In this document: piece by piece, positions 12,921-23,543 of the stretch | Position numbering within the stretch: the first letter of the stretch is position 1 | Layout: every line of letters starts with the position of its first letter | Assembly (NCBI GenBank): GCA_001931875.2 | Contig: MSJH02000785.1 | Span: 1-64,000 of the forward strand | Direction: 5' to 3' | Source: Byssochlamys sp. IMV 00236 | Lineage: Eukaryota; Ascomycota; Eurotiomycetes; Eurotiales; Thermoascaceae | DNA length: 64,000 bases | Program-made: the position numbers and the translations under genes | The notes under the pieces: model-generated | What the model saw: the letters and a program-made list of their open reading frames with translations, nothing else | What the model was told of the DNA's origin: nothing | The model's database searches: none

Positions 12921-13205
12921 ACAGCTCGCAAAAGGACACCGCCATGCAAGAGAATCAGGAATTTGTGTCCGAGTACCGAACTTGCTGATGAACCCGCAAG
13001 AAGGACATATGCTGGGTATAATCAAACAGGGGAAGCAGACAGGACAAAACGAAACAGATTATGAGAACAACCCGCAGAAGAAGCCCGCCACAGAATATCA
13101 CGATGCAAGATAGTCGAGGATTTGTGGCTGAGTGTCAGCCACGCGGTTTCCGCAAGAACATACTCTGGGTATCACAAAACAGGAGAAACAGACAGGACAA
13201 ACCGA
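12921..13205. repeat. diverged direct duplication, unit about 150 bp
   Basis: Two similar blocks lie head to tail: about 12921-13052 and about 13069-13205. Shared segments in order include a gcaag-agaat/gtcgagg-atttgtg region, a cgcaag-aa-acat region, ctgggtat, and aacagg-gaa-cagacaggacaaa. Divergence is substantial, so the duplication is not recent. It lies just past the 3' end of the minus-strand gene at 13595-14817. Confidence 0.7.
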
Positions 13206-13594
13206 ACACCGCAACATCACAAAAGCAAGAAAAGACAGAGACCGCTCCCCTCCTCCCAACGCCAACATATGCAGAACTACTGCGGCCTGTCGTGCCCGTC
13301 TCAGGCCCGTACCACCGAGGTGCCGGACCCAAGAGGGCAACGACAGGCGCAGACAAGACAAACCAACAGAAAACTCAAGACCAAACAACAAAACAAAACA
13401 ACGTACAAGCCTATCCTGGGCCATCCCACCGAAGCGGCAGGCCCAGGGGGCAAGCAAGAGGAAACCAAAAGACAACCCACAAAACAACACACGAAACAAA
13501 AAGACCAGTCCAGACCCAATTGAACACCCATCTTTCTCGCGAAGGACAACAAGACGTCCGACGAGTATCCTCTCACCAGTAGGACGAGGGGAAC
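13205..13594. other. A/C-skewed tract beyond the 3' end of the zinc protein gene
   Basis: The + strand is very rich in A and C and poor in T over nearly 400 bases (many caaaaca-type words), so the RNA of the neighbouring minus-strand gene would be U/G-rich here. Open frames appear on both strands only because of this composition. It probably lies in the 3' untranslated or terminator region of that gene. Confidence 0.5.
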
Positions 13595-14817
13595 TTATCC
13601 ACCCCTCGCCCACTGGTCCGCCCAGCCGTCAAGGTGGTCCTTGACGGCTTGGAACGCCTCCATCGCGGCCACCCACTTGGAGTTGGCATCCTCCACCAGA
13701 GCTTCGAACCTCCGGCTTTGGACGCGATGGTAGGCGATCATGGCGGACCCTTCCAGGTTGTCGAGTGGGAAGGGGATCGGATACCGTCGCTCGGGAGCTG
13801 CGGCGGGTGTGACGGTCTGAACCGTCGAGGCGGGCACGACAGGGTCGGCAAAAGCGACACTCTGCGTTGGCTTGCGTGCCCGCCTCGGACGCTTCACGGG
13901 AGGTTTGTTCTCCTCCCTAACCGTGGCGGTTGTCGCGCCAGCAGCGGCTGCAGCCTCTGAGTCGGCTTGAGGCTCTTCGGCCTCGCGCTTCCTCTTCGAA
14001 CTGCCCCGAGTCTGTCTCTTGGCAGGGCCAGCTGCGGGCCCAGCGTCAAGAGAGGGCTTTGTCTCCGAAGAGACGGCACCACCCTCCTTCTGCTGGGCCT
14101 TTCGCGCCCTCTTTGCAGGTGGGGGAGCCTCGGCCTCCACGCCCACCACAGAGACGTCGTTGTTGTTGGCGTCCTTTTGCTTGTCAGCTGCGACGCCGAC
14201 CTGGGACCCTGCATCCCGCTTCCGTTTCTTGGAAGGGGAGACGTTGCTCGCTGTGGAGGAAACATCAGAATGTCAGCTGACTTGTTCATAGATAGGAGAT
14301 AACTTTCTAATGCTAAGGGAGGAAGACATCATTGACTTACCATCGTCGAGTACCAGACGATGCTTGCAACGTATCTTGGCTCTTTTGCAGGGACCACAGG
14401 CCGGGCCGAGCTTTTGGCCCTCGGAGTCATTGGCTGCCGAGGAAAGGACGCCCTACATCAAACGACAGTCAGTCACTGAATCATGAAAAGAATGACAACG
14501 TCCAGAGACGAAAGAATAATGGATTGAGCACTTACTTTCTTGCCCTTCGCGGGCGCCTGTGGCTTTTCCGCGGGCTTCGGAGCCCCGTTGTTGGTGTCTC
14601 CCCCAGCGGCCTCCACCGGCTGGGGGTTGGGAACGGGGCCCGACGCGGCTTGACTCCCCCGCTTCTTGCGCGGGGGGTCGCTTCTCAGAAGCTTGAGCCT
14701 CCCTGAGAAACGCTCCCTATCGAAGTGCGTTGGGCATAGTTCGTAATGGTCCTTGACGGGACCATCCTCCAGGGAGGTGCCACAGATGCGGCAGACGACT
14801 TCGATTTCGTCGGCCAT
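13595..14817 (-). CDS. basic disordered protein with CxxC element and half Zn2Cys6 motif (349 aa)
   Basis: Three exons: 14817-14536, 14452-14341 and 14250-13595. Donors are GTAAGT at the first two ends, and the sum is 1050 nt (349 aa). The start ATG opens MADEIEVVCRICGTSLEDG. The first part carries CRICGTS, HYELC and THFD, a possible CxxC-HxxxxC zinc site. Exon 2 encodes ACGPCKRAKIRCKH, which matches the first half (C-x2-C-x6-C with basic residues) of a fungal Zn2Cys6 DNA-binding cluster. The second C-x2-C half is absent. The rest is disordered and very basic, with repeated nuclear-signal-like runs (KKRKRD, SSKRKRE, KRPRRARK). It ends in a helical segment rich in W (SKWVAAMEAF, DGWADQWARGG). 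A nuclear, DNA- or RNA-binding role is an inference. The neighbouring repeats are unusual, see separate entries. Confidence 0.65.
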
Positions 14818-14921
14818 TGTTCTTCTGTGGCGAAGCAGAAGAGAAGAAGTATGAAAGTTGTCGAGAAGAAAGAAGGCCGTTGGAAAGCTAGTCCAACCGG
14901 CGCAGATGGTTGTGTCGAAAA

Positions 14922-15420
14922 GTGCAGACAAGACTCGAAAGGCCGTCAGCAACGAGGTGTCAAAGTGGTGAGGTGAAGTAAGAAGTTGTTGAAGTGCAGA
15001 AAGAACTCGAAAGGTCACCGGCAACGAGTTATCAAAATGATAAGATAAGAAGTTGTCGAAGGAGTCTTGGAAGCAGCGAAGTGCAGACAGGGCTCGAAAG
15101 GCCGTCAGCAACGAGATGTCAGGGTGGTAAGGTGAGAAGTTGTCGAAAGTCTTTCAGCAGACAAATGCACGAAAGAGTTGGAGAATCTCCAGCAGCGAGT
15201 TGTCAATATGGTAAGGTAAGAAGAAGTTGTTGAAAGTGTCTTTAGCAGCGGAGTGCACAAAAGATTCGGAGAGCCGTCAGAAGAGGTTTGTAAGTCACCA
15301 AAAGGTCAAGAAGAAGGATGAAAAGGAGTTAAGAAAAGGCCTGTCAGAACGAAGTGCACAAAGACTCGGAGGGCCACCAGAAGAGGCTTTGCTAATCCCC
15401 AAAGTTCAAGGGTGATGATG
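14922..15420. repeat. tandem repeat family A (about 72-101 bp units)
   Basis: At least six diverged units begin with gtgcaga/gtgcaca at 14922, 14994, 15081, 15165, 15253 and 15354. Each contains a variant of gactcgaaaggccgtcagcaa, and the first four or five also share a variant of gaggtgtcaaagtggtgaggtgaagaagttgtt. On the minus strand the units stay open and spell a recurring peptide like LLTAFRVLSAL, without an ATG, in frame with the start of the zinc protein. They lie between its TATA box and its start codon. Confidence 0.8.
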
Positions 15421-15443
15421 AGTTCTTAAGAAAGAGGAAGAAG

Positions 15444-16130
15444 CTCGACGTGATGGTTGTCCAGAATACTGAAGATCAGAGCGGTGTTGATGTCCGCACG
15501 AGAAGATGTTTCCTGAAGGATCGGAATATGATCTGGAGAAGTATGAAGAATGAAAGAGTGATGACCAGTTATGAAGAGGATGAAGAAGCTCGACGTGATG
15601 GTTGTCCAAGGTTCTGAAGATCAGCAGGGTTCTGAAGATCAGCGCGGTGTTGATGTCAGCGCGAGAATATCTTTCCTGGAGGATCGAAATACGATCTAGA
15701 GAGGTATGAAGAATGATGAAGAATGATGACGAGTTATGAAGAGAATGAAGAAACTCGACGTGTGGTTGTCCAGAATTCTAAGACGAGCGCGGTGTTGATG
15801 TTCCACGCGAGGAGATCTCACGAAGCCCCTGAACGTTCGAAATATGATCTGGAGAAGTATGAAGAATGATGAAGAGTGATGACGAGTTATGAAGAAGATG
15901 AAGAGGATGAAGAGACTAGACTCGACGTGTGGTTGTCCAGAATTTTGAAACCAACGCGGTGTTGATGTCCACGCGAGGAGATCTCACGAAACCCCTGAAC
16001 GTTCAAAATATGATCTGGAAAGGTACGAGATATGATGAAAAGTGACGACGAGTTATGAAGAGGATGAAAAGACTCGACGTGGCGGTTATTCAGAGTTCTG
16101 AATACCAGCGTGATGTTGACGTCCACGAGA
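15444..16130. repeat. tandem repeat family B (about 145-167 bp units)
   Basis: Five units begin with ctcgacgtg at 15444, 15589, 15754, 15921 and 16073. Each holds a block like ggttgtccagaattctgaagatcagcgcggtgttgatgtcc (variants), then gatatgatctggagaagtatgaagaatgatga and gacgagttatgaagaggatgaa. Spacings are 145, 165, 167 and 152 bp. The minus strand of the units is largely open and spells recurring peptides such as HPLHNSSSLF and RGHQHR. There is no ATG at the head. Confidence 0.8.
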
Positions 16131-16187
16131 AGAAGAGGTGGAGAGAAGGAGAGGAAGAAAGTAGAGAAAGGTTGTGTGGGAGATGCT

Positions 16188-16194
16188 CTTTATA
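16188..16194 (-). promoter_or_regulatory. candidate TATA box
   Basis: TATAAAG on the minus strand (GGGTATAAAGAGCATC), upstream of both tandem repeat families. If used for the gene starting at 14817, the leader would be about 1.3 kb and contain all the repeats. Confidence 0.4.
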
Positions 16195-16473
16195 CCCTAG
16201 GTGGGTGAAGCCAGAGCAACACAATTAAGCGAGTGTGTGTATACGGAGTGCTCCGGTCCATCTGTTGTTATGATATCGAGTTGTGTTCCTTGCAGGCGAA
16301 TCCCAGGTGACAAAGGCTTTTTACATACCCTACAAGGGTCACCGACGTGGTAAAAAAGGAGATTCGGCCATTATTGCGGGGATCAGGAACCCAGGGTTTA
16401 TAAAGATGGCAGAACTGGGAGTATATTGCTTTACTGCTGATATCTGCTTCTAGACTGCATGTCACAGGCTTTT

Positions 16474-17548
16474 TTAAGGCCACAACTCCGTCTCAACCCA
16501 CCGTTGCCCTTGCTCACCGTCATCTCCAATAGATTTCCACTGGAACCGTCTTGGTTTCTCGTAGTCATTGAGATCCAGTCGCTCGACTTCCTCTGGGCGA
16601 ATGACAACGACACGGAAGTTCTTCCTGGCTGTGGGATCATGGAGGTTGTGGACTTTCTGACCCAACTTGATATTTGGATCGCTTGGGACTTCAGTAACAG
16701 GATGTCCTGGTGGTGGGTTTCTGAAAGAACCTGCCGGTTGCAAGTTAGCATAAAAAGGAACAAAGTTGTCCGTCTATATCCAGACAATTGGAGTGATATC
16801 AATGAAATTGTCAATGGACAATGCCCGGTATGCAAGCCGCATAATAAAGCACATTCAAAGAACAATAAAGATCCATCCCATAAGACATAAAGAGAAACAA
16901 AATTCACTACTCACCTCTCATAACCGGAGTATGGTTCGCAAAATACGTAGTAATCTCTTTCTCCCAGCTCCATTCTCCTCCCACAGCCGTACCACCTGCA
17001 TCTCTCAACCTCATCCCCTTCTTAATCTCCTCCCTCGCCTCCAATTCCCCTCCCTCTTCCGCTGAAGCTCCAATAACAAACGCCCTCCCTTTGATCCTCC
17101 ATTGGTTCTTGGCCTCTTTCGCCCAAAACACCGTCTCGACCACGCCCTCAGACCCCACCAGCTGACCCGTCTTCTCCATCCTGACATCGGTCGTGAACGT
17201 GAGCATATCACTTTCGAAAATCATCGGATTCAACTCATCCTCCTCTTTAAGCTGCTTCTCTGCCTCGGGGTGCAGTTCCGGCTGGCCCCAGAATGCGCGA
17301 AATCCAACATATCGCACGCGCGGCACCCATTGGCCTTGCGGATCGCGCGATATGGTCGCGAGGGCCATTTCACGACTTGTCATCTTTGAGAGATGGTCCT
17401 GGAATAACTTTCGCCAGGGCGCGGCGGCCGCTGGACTTGCGGGAGATGCCATTGAGGAGATAGTGCAAAAGGCACTGATGTGGTGATGATTGAAGATTCG
17501 AGATGCGAAGAAGGAAAGTGGCTGACGACGGAATAGCGTAGATACCAT
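16474..17548 (-). CDS. Alr4036-type FMN-binding (pyridoxamine phosphate oxidase-like) protein
   Basis: Two exons, 17548-16915 and 16730-16474, joined at G|GT (MRG-SFRNPPPG), giving 296 aa. The sequence matches the fungal members of the pyridoxamine 5'-phosphate oxidase Alr4036 family. Landmarks are APWRKLFQDHLSKM near residue 43, ESDMLTFTTDVRMEK, VETVFWAKEAKNQWRIKGRA (the FMN/substrate split-barrel core), WSWEKEITTYF, GQKVHNLHDP, ARKNFRVVVIRPEEVERLDL, and the terminal ELWP. The family binds FMN; the substrate is not established, so pyridoxine oxidation should not be assumed. The first 32 residues (MVSTLFRRQPLSFFASRIF) are basic and hydroxylated, a plausible mitochondrial presequence. Translation could instead begin at the second ATG (MASPASPAAA), giving a cytosolic form. 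Confidence 0.85.
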
Positions 17549-18934
17549 TCAACAGGGGACGAGATATGAACGGATAGGATAGATTTGATCAATCGGTATC
17601 GTATCTACACGCCTTATATCCGATAATTCTGACGTGCAAAGGGCTCCGGTAACTATCCCATGTACCTGCTGTTCGTTCGTTCGTTCGTTGACCCCGCGTA
17701 AGCAGTATGTAACCTACTTAATACGGAGGATGACACAATCAAAAATCTCCCCAGGCTGACCACACAGAACGCTATTCAACCGATTCAAGTGCCGAATAAA
17801 TATCAAGTAAAGAATCGATCCTAATCATTCATCTATAAGGGCAAGAGAACAATACCTCTTCGAACGGACGGTCTGGCTGGCCGCTGTTGACGTCGTTTTT
17901 TCTTGGCTCGCTTATCTTATCGTTGTCACAAGCCCCGCTAACTTACTTTACTCTTATTCCAACCCACCAGCTCAATCATCTGGTGCTTTCCATGTATAAG
18001 GGATGTTGCTTATTATCGCAGATTTGGGATTCAGTAGGAGCGTTTTATGTATACACGTAACAATGGCTTAAGTATCCATCCGTTAAACAGACAAAAAATA
18101 TGAAAAATATATATAGAACCATATATATACCTATATATATACATGAGAAAGCTTTTTCAAAGAATAAAACGCAGCACACGAAGCTGGAATACGAAGATTT
18201 GAAGATTCAATGTTCAGGATTTTGGATTGGATTCTATTAGACCCTGAGATATATCCTGTATAACTCAATATGGTCTGTGTGCGGATATCAAAATGGGTAA
18301 CTAGCGGAAGGGGAAAAGCGATATTGGGATAGACTGTCAGGGCCCTATGGCTGTTGTCAGCATATTGGCATTATTTGATGTCTGATCTTGATCGTTGTTA
18401 ACATATGTGGAAGATAATAAAGCACATTCTTTAATACCTGAATAGTGGTGTGTGATGTCTCCTTGATGTCGGCTGCTGCACGGAACTAAAAGGAGGTTTG
18501 TCACGGCCTAGTCTAGGATGGACTCACAACAGAGTAGGAGTTCGGATGGCTGGAGCTTGGACGATCTTTGCGCGAAATGACATGTAGACCGAGGAAGACA
18601 GCTACAATGTCTCCTAGACCGCACGATACAGCAGTTTATCAGTCGACTACTCATGTTATTGATGTAGATGTCAGAGGCTTAGCCGCTAGATGATTTCACA
18701 AGCAAAGAACAGCCCTCTCTTAGAATGCCATTTAAATATAAACATACTATGAAAACAAACTCCACAAACACCGAAACCAGCCTGTAGATCAGTACATGAG
18801 CTTTTGTATCGTACTTTTCGCAAAACCGACAGCCCCTAAATAGAAGGCCTCCGGACCAGTATGCAAAGACCCCTGATTATGGACCTCTCATTCATGTCCT
18901 CCCATACGACAGCTGACAAGTGGACTCTAGGAGG
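17549..18934. other. 1.4-kb spacer
   Basis: No gene is supported. It contains a cgtt tetranucleotide run at about 17667-17688 and an AT-rich, tata-repeated tract near 18100-18145. The right end is the 3' flank of the U2 A' gene. Confidence 0.5.
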
Positions 18935-19989
18935 TCACATCTGCATCTTGTCTTCGTCTTCTTCATCAGCCCCCAGCGCGCCACCGGGTATCCGACCTTC
19001 GTTCAGCTCCTTCTCCAATCTCGTGATCTCCTGCAAGCTCTTGGCCTCACGAATCATCTTCTCGACGCGCTTCCTTTCTTTCTCCGTCAACTTCACGCGG
19101 ATCGCCTTATCGCTCGGCGCACCTGGTGCCGCCGCAGAAACATCGAACGCGCGGGACTTGATGCCGATGATCTTGGATGCAAGAGACGTAGGCTCTTCAT
19201 GGGTTCCGAACAGCTCAGCCGCTTTTGCGCGCTCAGCATCCTTGACCTTGTGATAGTCCAGGAAGCGAACGGAAGGAATGCGCCAGATGACGTAGTATCG
19301 GTAATGCTGCGCTGAATTAGCTACTAAGTCTTACGGTCTCAGCTGCCAACCTTCCTTACCTCTTTTCTCGTGACAGGATTCTCCAGTAGAACCAAATGCG
19401 TCAATCGTGTGAACTTCCCAAGCGGATCTAGGTCGGCCAGTTCGTTCATATTGTTCGACGTCAGGACAAGGTTCGTTAGATTCGGTATCGAAGAGGCCAA
19501 ACTTGGTTGGATCTGGCTGACTCTGTTGCGCGCCAGCATCAGGCTGCGGAGTCGGGGAAAGAAAGGAAAGTTCGAGAGGGAGGAGATATCGTTATCCGTG
19601 AAGTCGATAGCATCTTGGTCCTATAGAAGACAAAACGTACATATAAGCACTCTTCTAAGTCTACTTTCTCAATAATTACACAGCAGACGGGTGCGCATTG
19701 GCCCGTTAAAATGCATGCTACCAGCGCAACGAGGCCTTGAAATGACGCGACGACAGAGTTGAGTTGCTATGACATACCTTTGCAACACCCAGATTCTCGA
19801 TAGCCGGAATCTTATGCCCTATACGCCACAAACACACGAACCGATATCAATGGTGCTCTTTTTTTCAAAGTGTAGTACCTGCCCTTTTCAGGTTTTGGTG
19901 TGTAACGCACCTCGGAGATCCAGCTCGCGCTCCTTGAGCGGGTTGATATAGGAGAGGGAGTTTTGGATAAGTTCGACGGTCAATCGCAT
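18935..19989 (-). CDS. lea1: U2 small nuclear ribonucleoprotein A' (leucine-rich repeat)
   Basis: Four exons: 19989-19911, 19818-19778, 19620-19360 and 19306-18935, giving 250 aa, close to the 255 aa of the human protein. It starts MRLTVELIQNS, as the family does, followed by NPLKERELDLRG and HKIPAIENLG. Leucine-rich repeats span residues about 20-130 (DAIDFTDNDISSLSNFP, LRSLMLARNRVSQI, NLTNLVLTSNNMNEL, THLVLLENPVTR), then the LRR cap HYRYYVIWRIPSVRFLDY. The C-terminus is charged and helical, ending EEDEDKMQM. The protein binds U2 B'' and stem-loop IV of U2 snRNA in the spliceosome. It is unrelated in function to its neighbours. A CACGTG element lies about 180 bp upstream. Confidence 0.95.
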
Positions 19990-20711
19990 GATGGTGGTAT
20001 GAGGAATAAATACTGTTCTATCGCGATATCATGAGGGTAAGAATAAAAACGTCGATAATGTCCGGGCAAATGCAGAATCGAAAGCGCAGAAAGGTGTATG
20101 ATGGAGGTGAAGCTCGTCTCGGCGGGCAAAAGATCGATCCGCGCAGCTTCCAAACCAAGACTGCGGAGGTCACGTGTGCACCAACCATCTATTAAGACGT
20201 CAGTCTGTCCCAACTCCAGACCGGCTTCGACTACAAATATACAATGTCGCTTGGTAGATCTTTTGAGCTGTCCTGGTATAAATATGTCAAAACCCCTTTC
20301 CAGACGGCTAGTCATTGCACCGTAACCAGCGTGATAACTGATCTGAGATGCCTTTAGTGGCCCTTCCGGAACTGTATGATCAATTCAGGGACAGGAGATT
20401 TGACTTTCTTGAATGAAAATAAATTGAAGGCTGCGGAAAAGTAATTACATCGGATACACATGAAGGTAGAACATCGAAGATATATATATTTGTGCAGGCC
20501 AATAAATCAAATTATCGTCAACGAAGAGACATCAGCAGAGAACGTCTGATCCACAGACTATACCGCGCAAGCACTAACTTGGAAGCAGAAATCTGAAAAT
20601 CGTCGTACAGGACGTCTAACCAATCCATTACCTAGGATGAACCGAAACACCGATCTAAAGAACTCCGTAACGAAACCATATGCAGAATAGCGTACCCTGC
20701 CCGGAAGCCAG
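19990..20711. other. spacer between the U2 A' and apyrase genes
   Basis: It contains the promoter of the U2 A' gene (TCACGTGT near 20172-20179) and the 3' flank of the apyrase gene. No gene is supported. Confidence 0.5.
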
Positions 20712-23010
20712 CTAATCGTCAGCCACAGGCGTCATCAAGGGCGACTTATGATGAGATCTTATCGGACTGCCGGCTCTCGATCGTCGTCCATTTGAAGTTG
20801 GGCCCAAAGCTATGGGTGTCAAGTGGTCTCGACTTTCCGTTCTGACAGCCAAACCGGTCCGATCCATGCGGTTCCCGCTTGAGCTTCCAATTCCCAACCC
20901 AACACTTCCACTAGAACTGTCGTCAAATCCGAATTTGAAGGTTGGGGTCTTTGTTGGAGACTTTGTGCCATTCCAACTGAATGCCCGCTTCGGCATGCGA
21001 TAGGCCATCGAATCGGGATCGCTACTGCCGTCACCGGGATCTGAGGCTTCTCCTAGTTCAAAATCGCGGCTGCCATCCTCGAGGACCCTTTCATACGATG
21101 CAGATCTTCGTCCAAGAAAGGGAATTTTGCCGCCAAAGATCCTTCGCTTCTTGTGAGGAGAGTGCGGGCCAAAGTGGAAGAAGTTGATGATTTTATGGTA
21201 GATGCGAGAGCGACGATTCCGACCGCAAGCAAAGAAGGCAGCCAGAATGACCAAAAAGACAAAGACTAAAACTCCCGGAATCCTCCTAGGAGATTCCCCG
21301 GCGAAAAGGGCCTCCTGCCAACGCCCCGACTCAGCCTCCGGAAGCAGCTCGACACTGGGATACTGGAAGTCACCGGGAATGCCTGGGACATTGCTACCAA
21401 AGCCCACTGGCAGAGCATCTTCCTCGTCTGGAGGCACTTGCGCAGAAGCATAGAGCACCATTTTCCCCAGCGTCCAGCTAACTTCGGTAGAGTCGATCTT
21501 GTGGACAGGCTGGAAGGGATCCAGGAAACCTTTCTCCTTGCCATGCTGGAGAACCTCTTTAGTTCCATTATGCCTTGAGCCCGTTGTATCTTCGAGCCCA
21601 ACGCGTGGTATCCCAATGCCGCTGTGCAGCACATTGATGATCCAAGAAGCCTTGAAGCAGACCTCATATGCCATTTGCCGATCGACCTTCTTCCCCCACC
21701 GGTGCTCTGCGATGCCAACATCGAGGGAATCCCAGTCCTGCGAACAGAACTCTTGTACTCTTTGTTGGTACGTATTGAAATCGTACGCCTTATCCTTATA
21801 GCCCATCTCGAAGATCTCATGCGTCGTGTGCCAATATTCACTGATACCAACAAAGTGGTTCACGTCGAAGTCAATAGCTGGGACGTGTATACCGTGGAGC
21901 AAGCAAGGTTCATCCGGGCATGGCGCATCCTTGTCCAGCAAAGGGTATGTCTGTCGAAGACACTCATCGAATTTTCCCGTGCCTAGAAGATGGACGTCCG
22001 CGACAGAATCGGCAGAAAGCAATTGCCCATCAAGAGAGGTTCGCAGGCCAGCAGGAAGGCATGGATCTGGTAATTCCCTGCTTTCCTCCCCGCTTGCTTC
22101 TCGGAGGTGCTTGATGTACCGATTGCGAGCCTCGTGGACCCCATATTCTAGCCAGGAAGTGACAAACACTTTGTGCTCCTGAGGAGAGCCATCCACGTTC
22201 CGCATTCTCAGCAACTTCAAGTCGTTGGCATGTTTCTCAGCCTCGGTGGCGTTGGGAGCAAAAGCAATCTGTGCTGAGGCACCACCCATATCCAAAAAGC
22301 CATAGGTGCTGTGTCCCTTGCCATGATCGTGCTTATCAGGGGCATCGAAGCTGCCCAGAAGGTAGTTTGTGGCGATCCAGCCATACAATCCTTCCGTTTC
22401 CCCCGAAATTACTTGGATGTGAAGATCGCAGTCGGGCAGCAAGAAGTCGGAATGCGAACGGGTGTAGGAACAAATTCGATCCAGCAGGAGCTGTCGTTCG
22501 ACATTACCTAGTAACCGCATGCCAGCTGTGGCCAGAAGAAATATCGGTGTCTCCTTCACGGCATCCGCCGGCACCACCGCAAGCGCATGCTGCAGCAGCG
22601 ATTCCAGGTGCTCCGGACCGACCTGGTCTATCTTTGTCGCGAAAGACGACACACCTAAACGGTGGATATCAGCAAGAGTGATGTCTCTCTTGTGTTGACG
22701 GTTCCAGTATCACCCACCAGGATGAATCTTCTTCGTCCATTCCTCCTTTGTCTTGATTTCCGGTAGCGACTTCAATCGCTCCGGATCCGCCTCCTTGCGC
22801 GCCTTATTATTATCTAACCATCGATAAACATGTACTCGAGTCCCCTGCACATGGTAATTAGAAGCCGTCGACTGCAAAGACAATCTCCAGAGTATACTCA
22901 CAGACGAGCCCGCGTCCAGAATAACTCCATATCGCCCTGTAGCGCCATCTCATCAGCACCTGACTGGTGGCTCAGAATAAGACTGCTGCGAGTTACTTAC
23001 ATTTGCCCAT
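20712..23010 (-). CDS. ynd1: Golgi-type apyrase, GDA1/CD39 nucleoside phosphatase
   Basis: Four exons: 23010-23001 (10 nt), 22936-22902 (35 nt), 22844-22718 and 22654-20712, giving 704 aa. Joining the tiny exons restores MGKWRYGVILDAGSSGTRVH, which contains apyrase conserved region 1 (DAGSSGTR). Later come HPGVSSF, FLLATAGMR (ACR2), GLYGWIATNYLLG (ACR3) and YGFLDMGGASAQIAF (ACR4). A single membrane span (VLVFVFLVILAAFFA) lies near residues 517-533, followed by a basic cytosolic tail of about 170 residues. Like yeast Ynd1, it has no N-terminal membrane anchor. The enzyme hydrolyses nucleoside di- and triphosphates in the Golgi lumen, sustaining nucleotide-sugar import for glycosylation. The luminal location is inferred from the family. 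Confidence 0.93.
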
Positions 23011-23285
23011 TTGGAACGGAATCCGTTATGAGAGCATGGCCCGATAGAACGACAGGGGATCAGCGAATGTATGGCGAGGCGTCGCAACTGATGACGGCCA
23101 GCCTGGTAAGATTGTGTGTCTGTCTGGAAGAGGATTCAAACGCAGTCAAGCAGCACCACAGCAGAACGACCGAAACGAATGGCGGGGAGCAATAAAGCGA
23201 TGGACGAGCGAGAGACCGGAAAAGACGCAGATATGATAAGAGACAAACGTTGATCGGGGGGACGCGACAGCTTGGAGGGAAAAGG
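23011..23285. other. upstream region of the apyrase gene
   Basis: Short spacer and probable promoter for the apyrase gene. No gene seen. Confidence 0.4.
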
Positions 23286-23543
23286 TTACAACGGGCGGCG
23301 ATCCTTGGCGGGAGGCTTTCCGCACCAGGAAGGATCATCGTACTTCACGTGGCGAATCTTCGAGCACTGCCGCAGTCCGATGTTTTCGTCCAGTTTATCT
23401 ATAATTAATGAATTATAATCAATTACAATTAATCGTCCCAGCCTCTTGCAACGAAAAGGGCTGTCAGCAGATGATGACGACGCTTCTGTCGCCGGAACGG
23501 TCGCTTTTGACGGCCACGGTTTCTCGAACTCTATGGATGCCAT
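23286..23543 (-). CDS. possible small protein (85 aa), unrecognised
   Basis: An ATG-started frame of 85 codons (MASIEFEKPWPSKATV...). The C-terminal third (RQCSKIRHVKYDDPSWCGKP) is compact, with two cysteines and aromatic residues, which looks more coding than its surroundings. The middle contains an A+T-rich stretch (near 23400-23440) that might be a short unrecognised intron, although no good GT donor is present. It lies on the same strand as the apyrase gene and 275 bp upstream of its start. It could be a separate small gene or a chance frame. Confidence 0.3.
   Translation of the reverse strand: MASIEFEKPWPSKATVPATEASSSSADSPFRCKRLGRLIVIDYNSLIIDKLDENIGLRQCSKIRHVKYDDPSWCGKPPAKDRRPL

Larger units (their letters stand above)
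9663..13594. other. 3.9-kb spacer upstream of the 318-aa gene
   Basis: No gene is supported. The first 600 bases are purine/pyrimidine-skewed and probably contain the promoter and leader of the 318-aa gene. A CTGT/CT-rich microsatellite lies at about 10376-10440, and AAT runs lie near 10870-10890, 10973-10990 and 11587-11606. The last 700 bases contain a direct duplication and an A/C-skewed tract, described separately. Open frames at 12259-12600 and 13061-13644 overlap on both strands and are low-complexity. Confidence 0.45.

Noticed and set aside
13061..13644. Overlapping long frames on both strands (K/Q/T-rich on +; C/L-rich on -)
   Set aside because: They arise from the A/C-skewed composition; no start context, splice signals or domain, and several frames are open at once.
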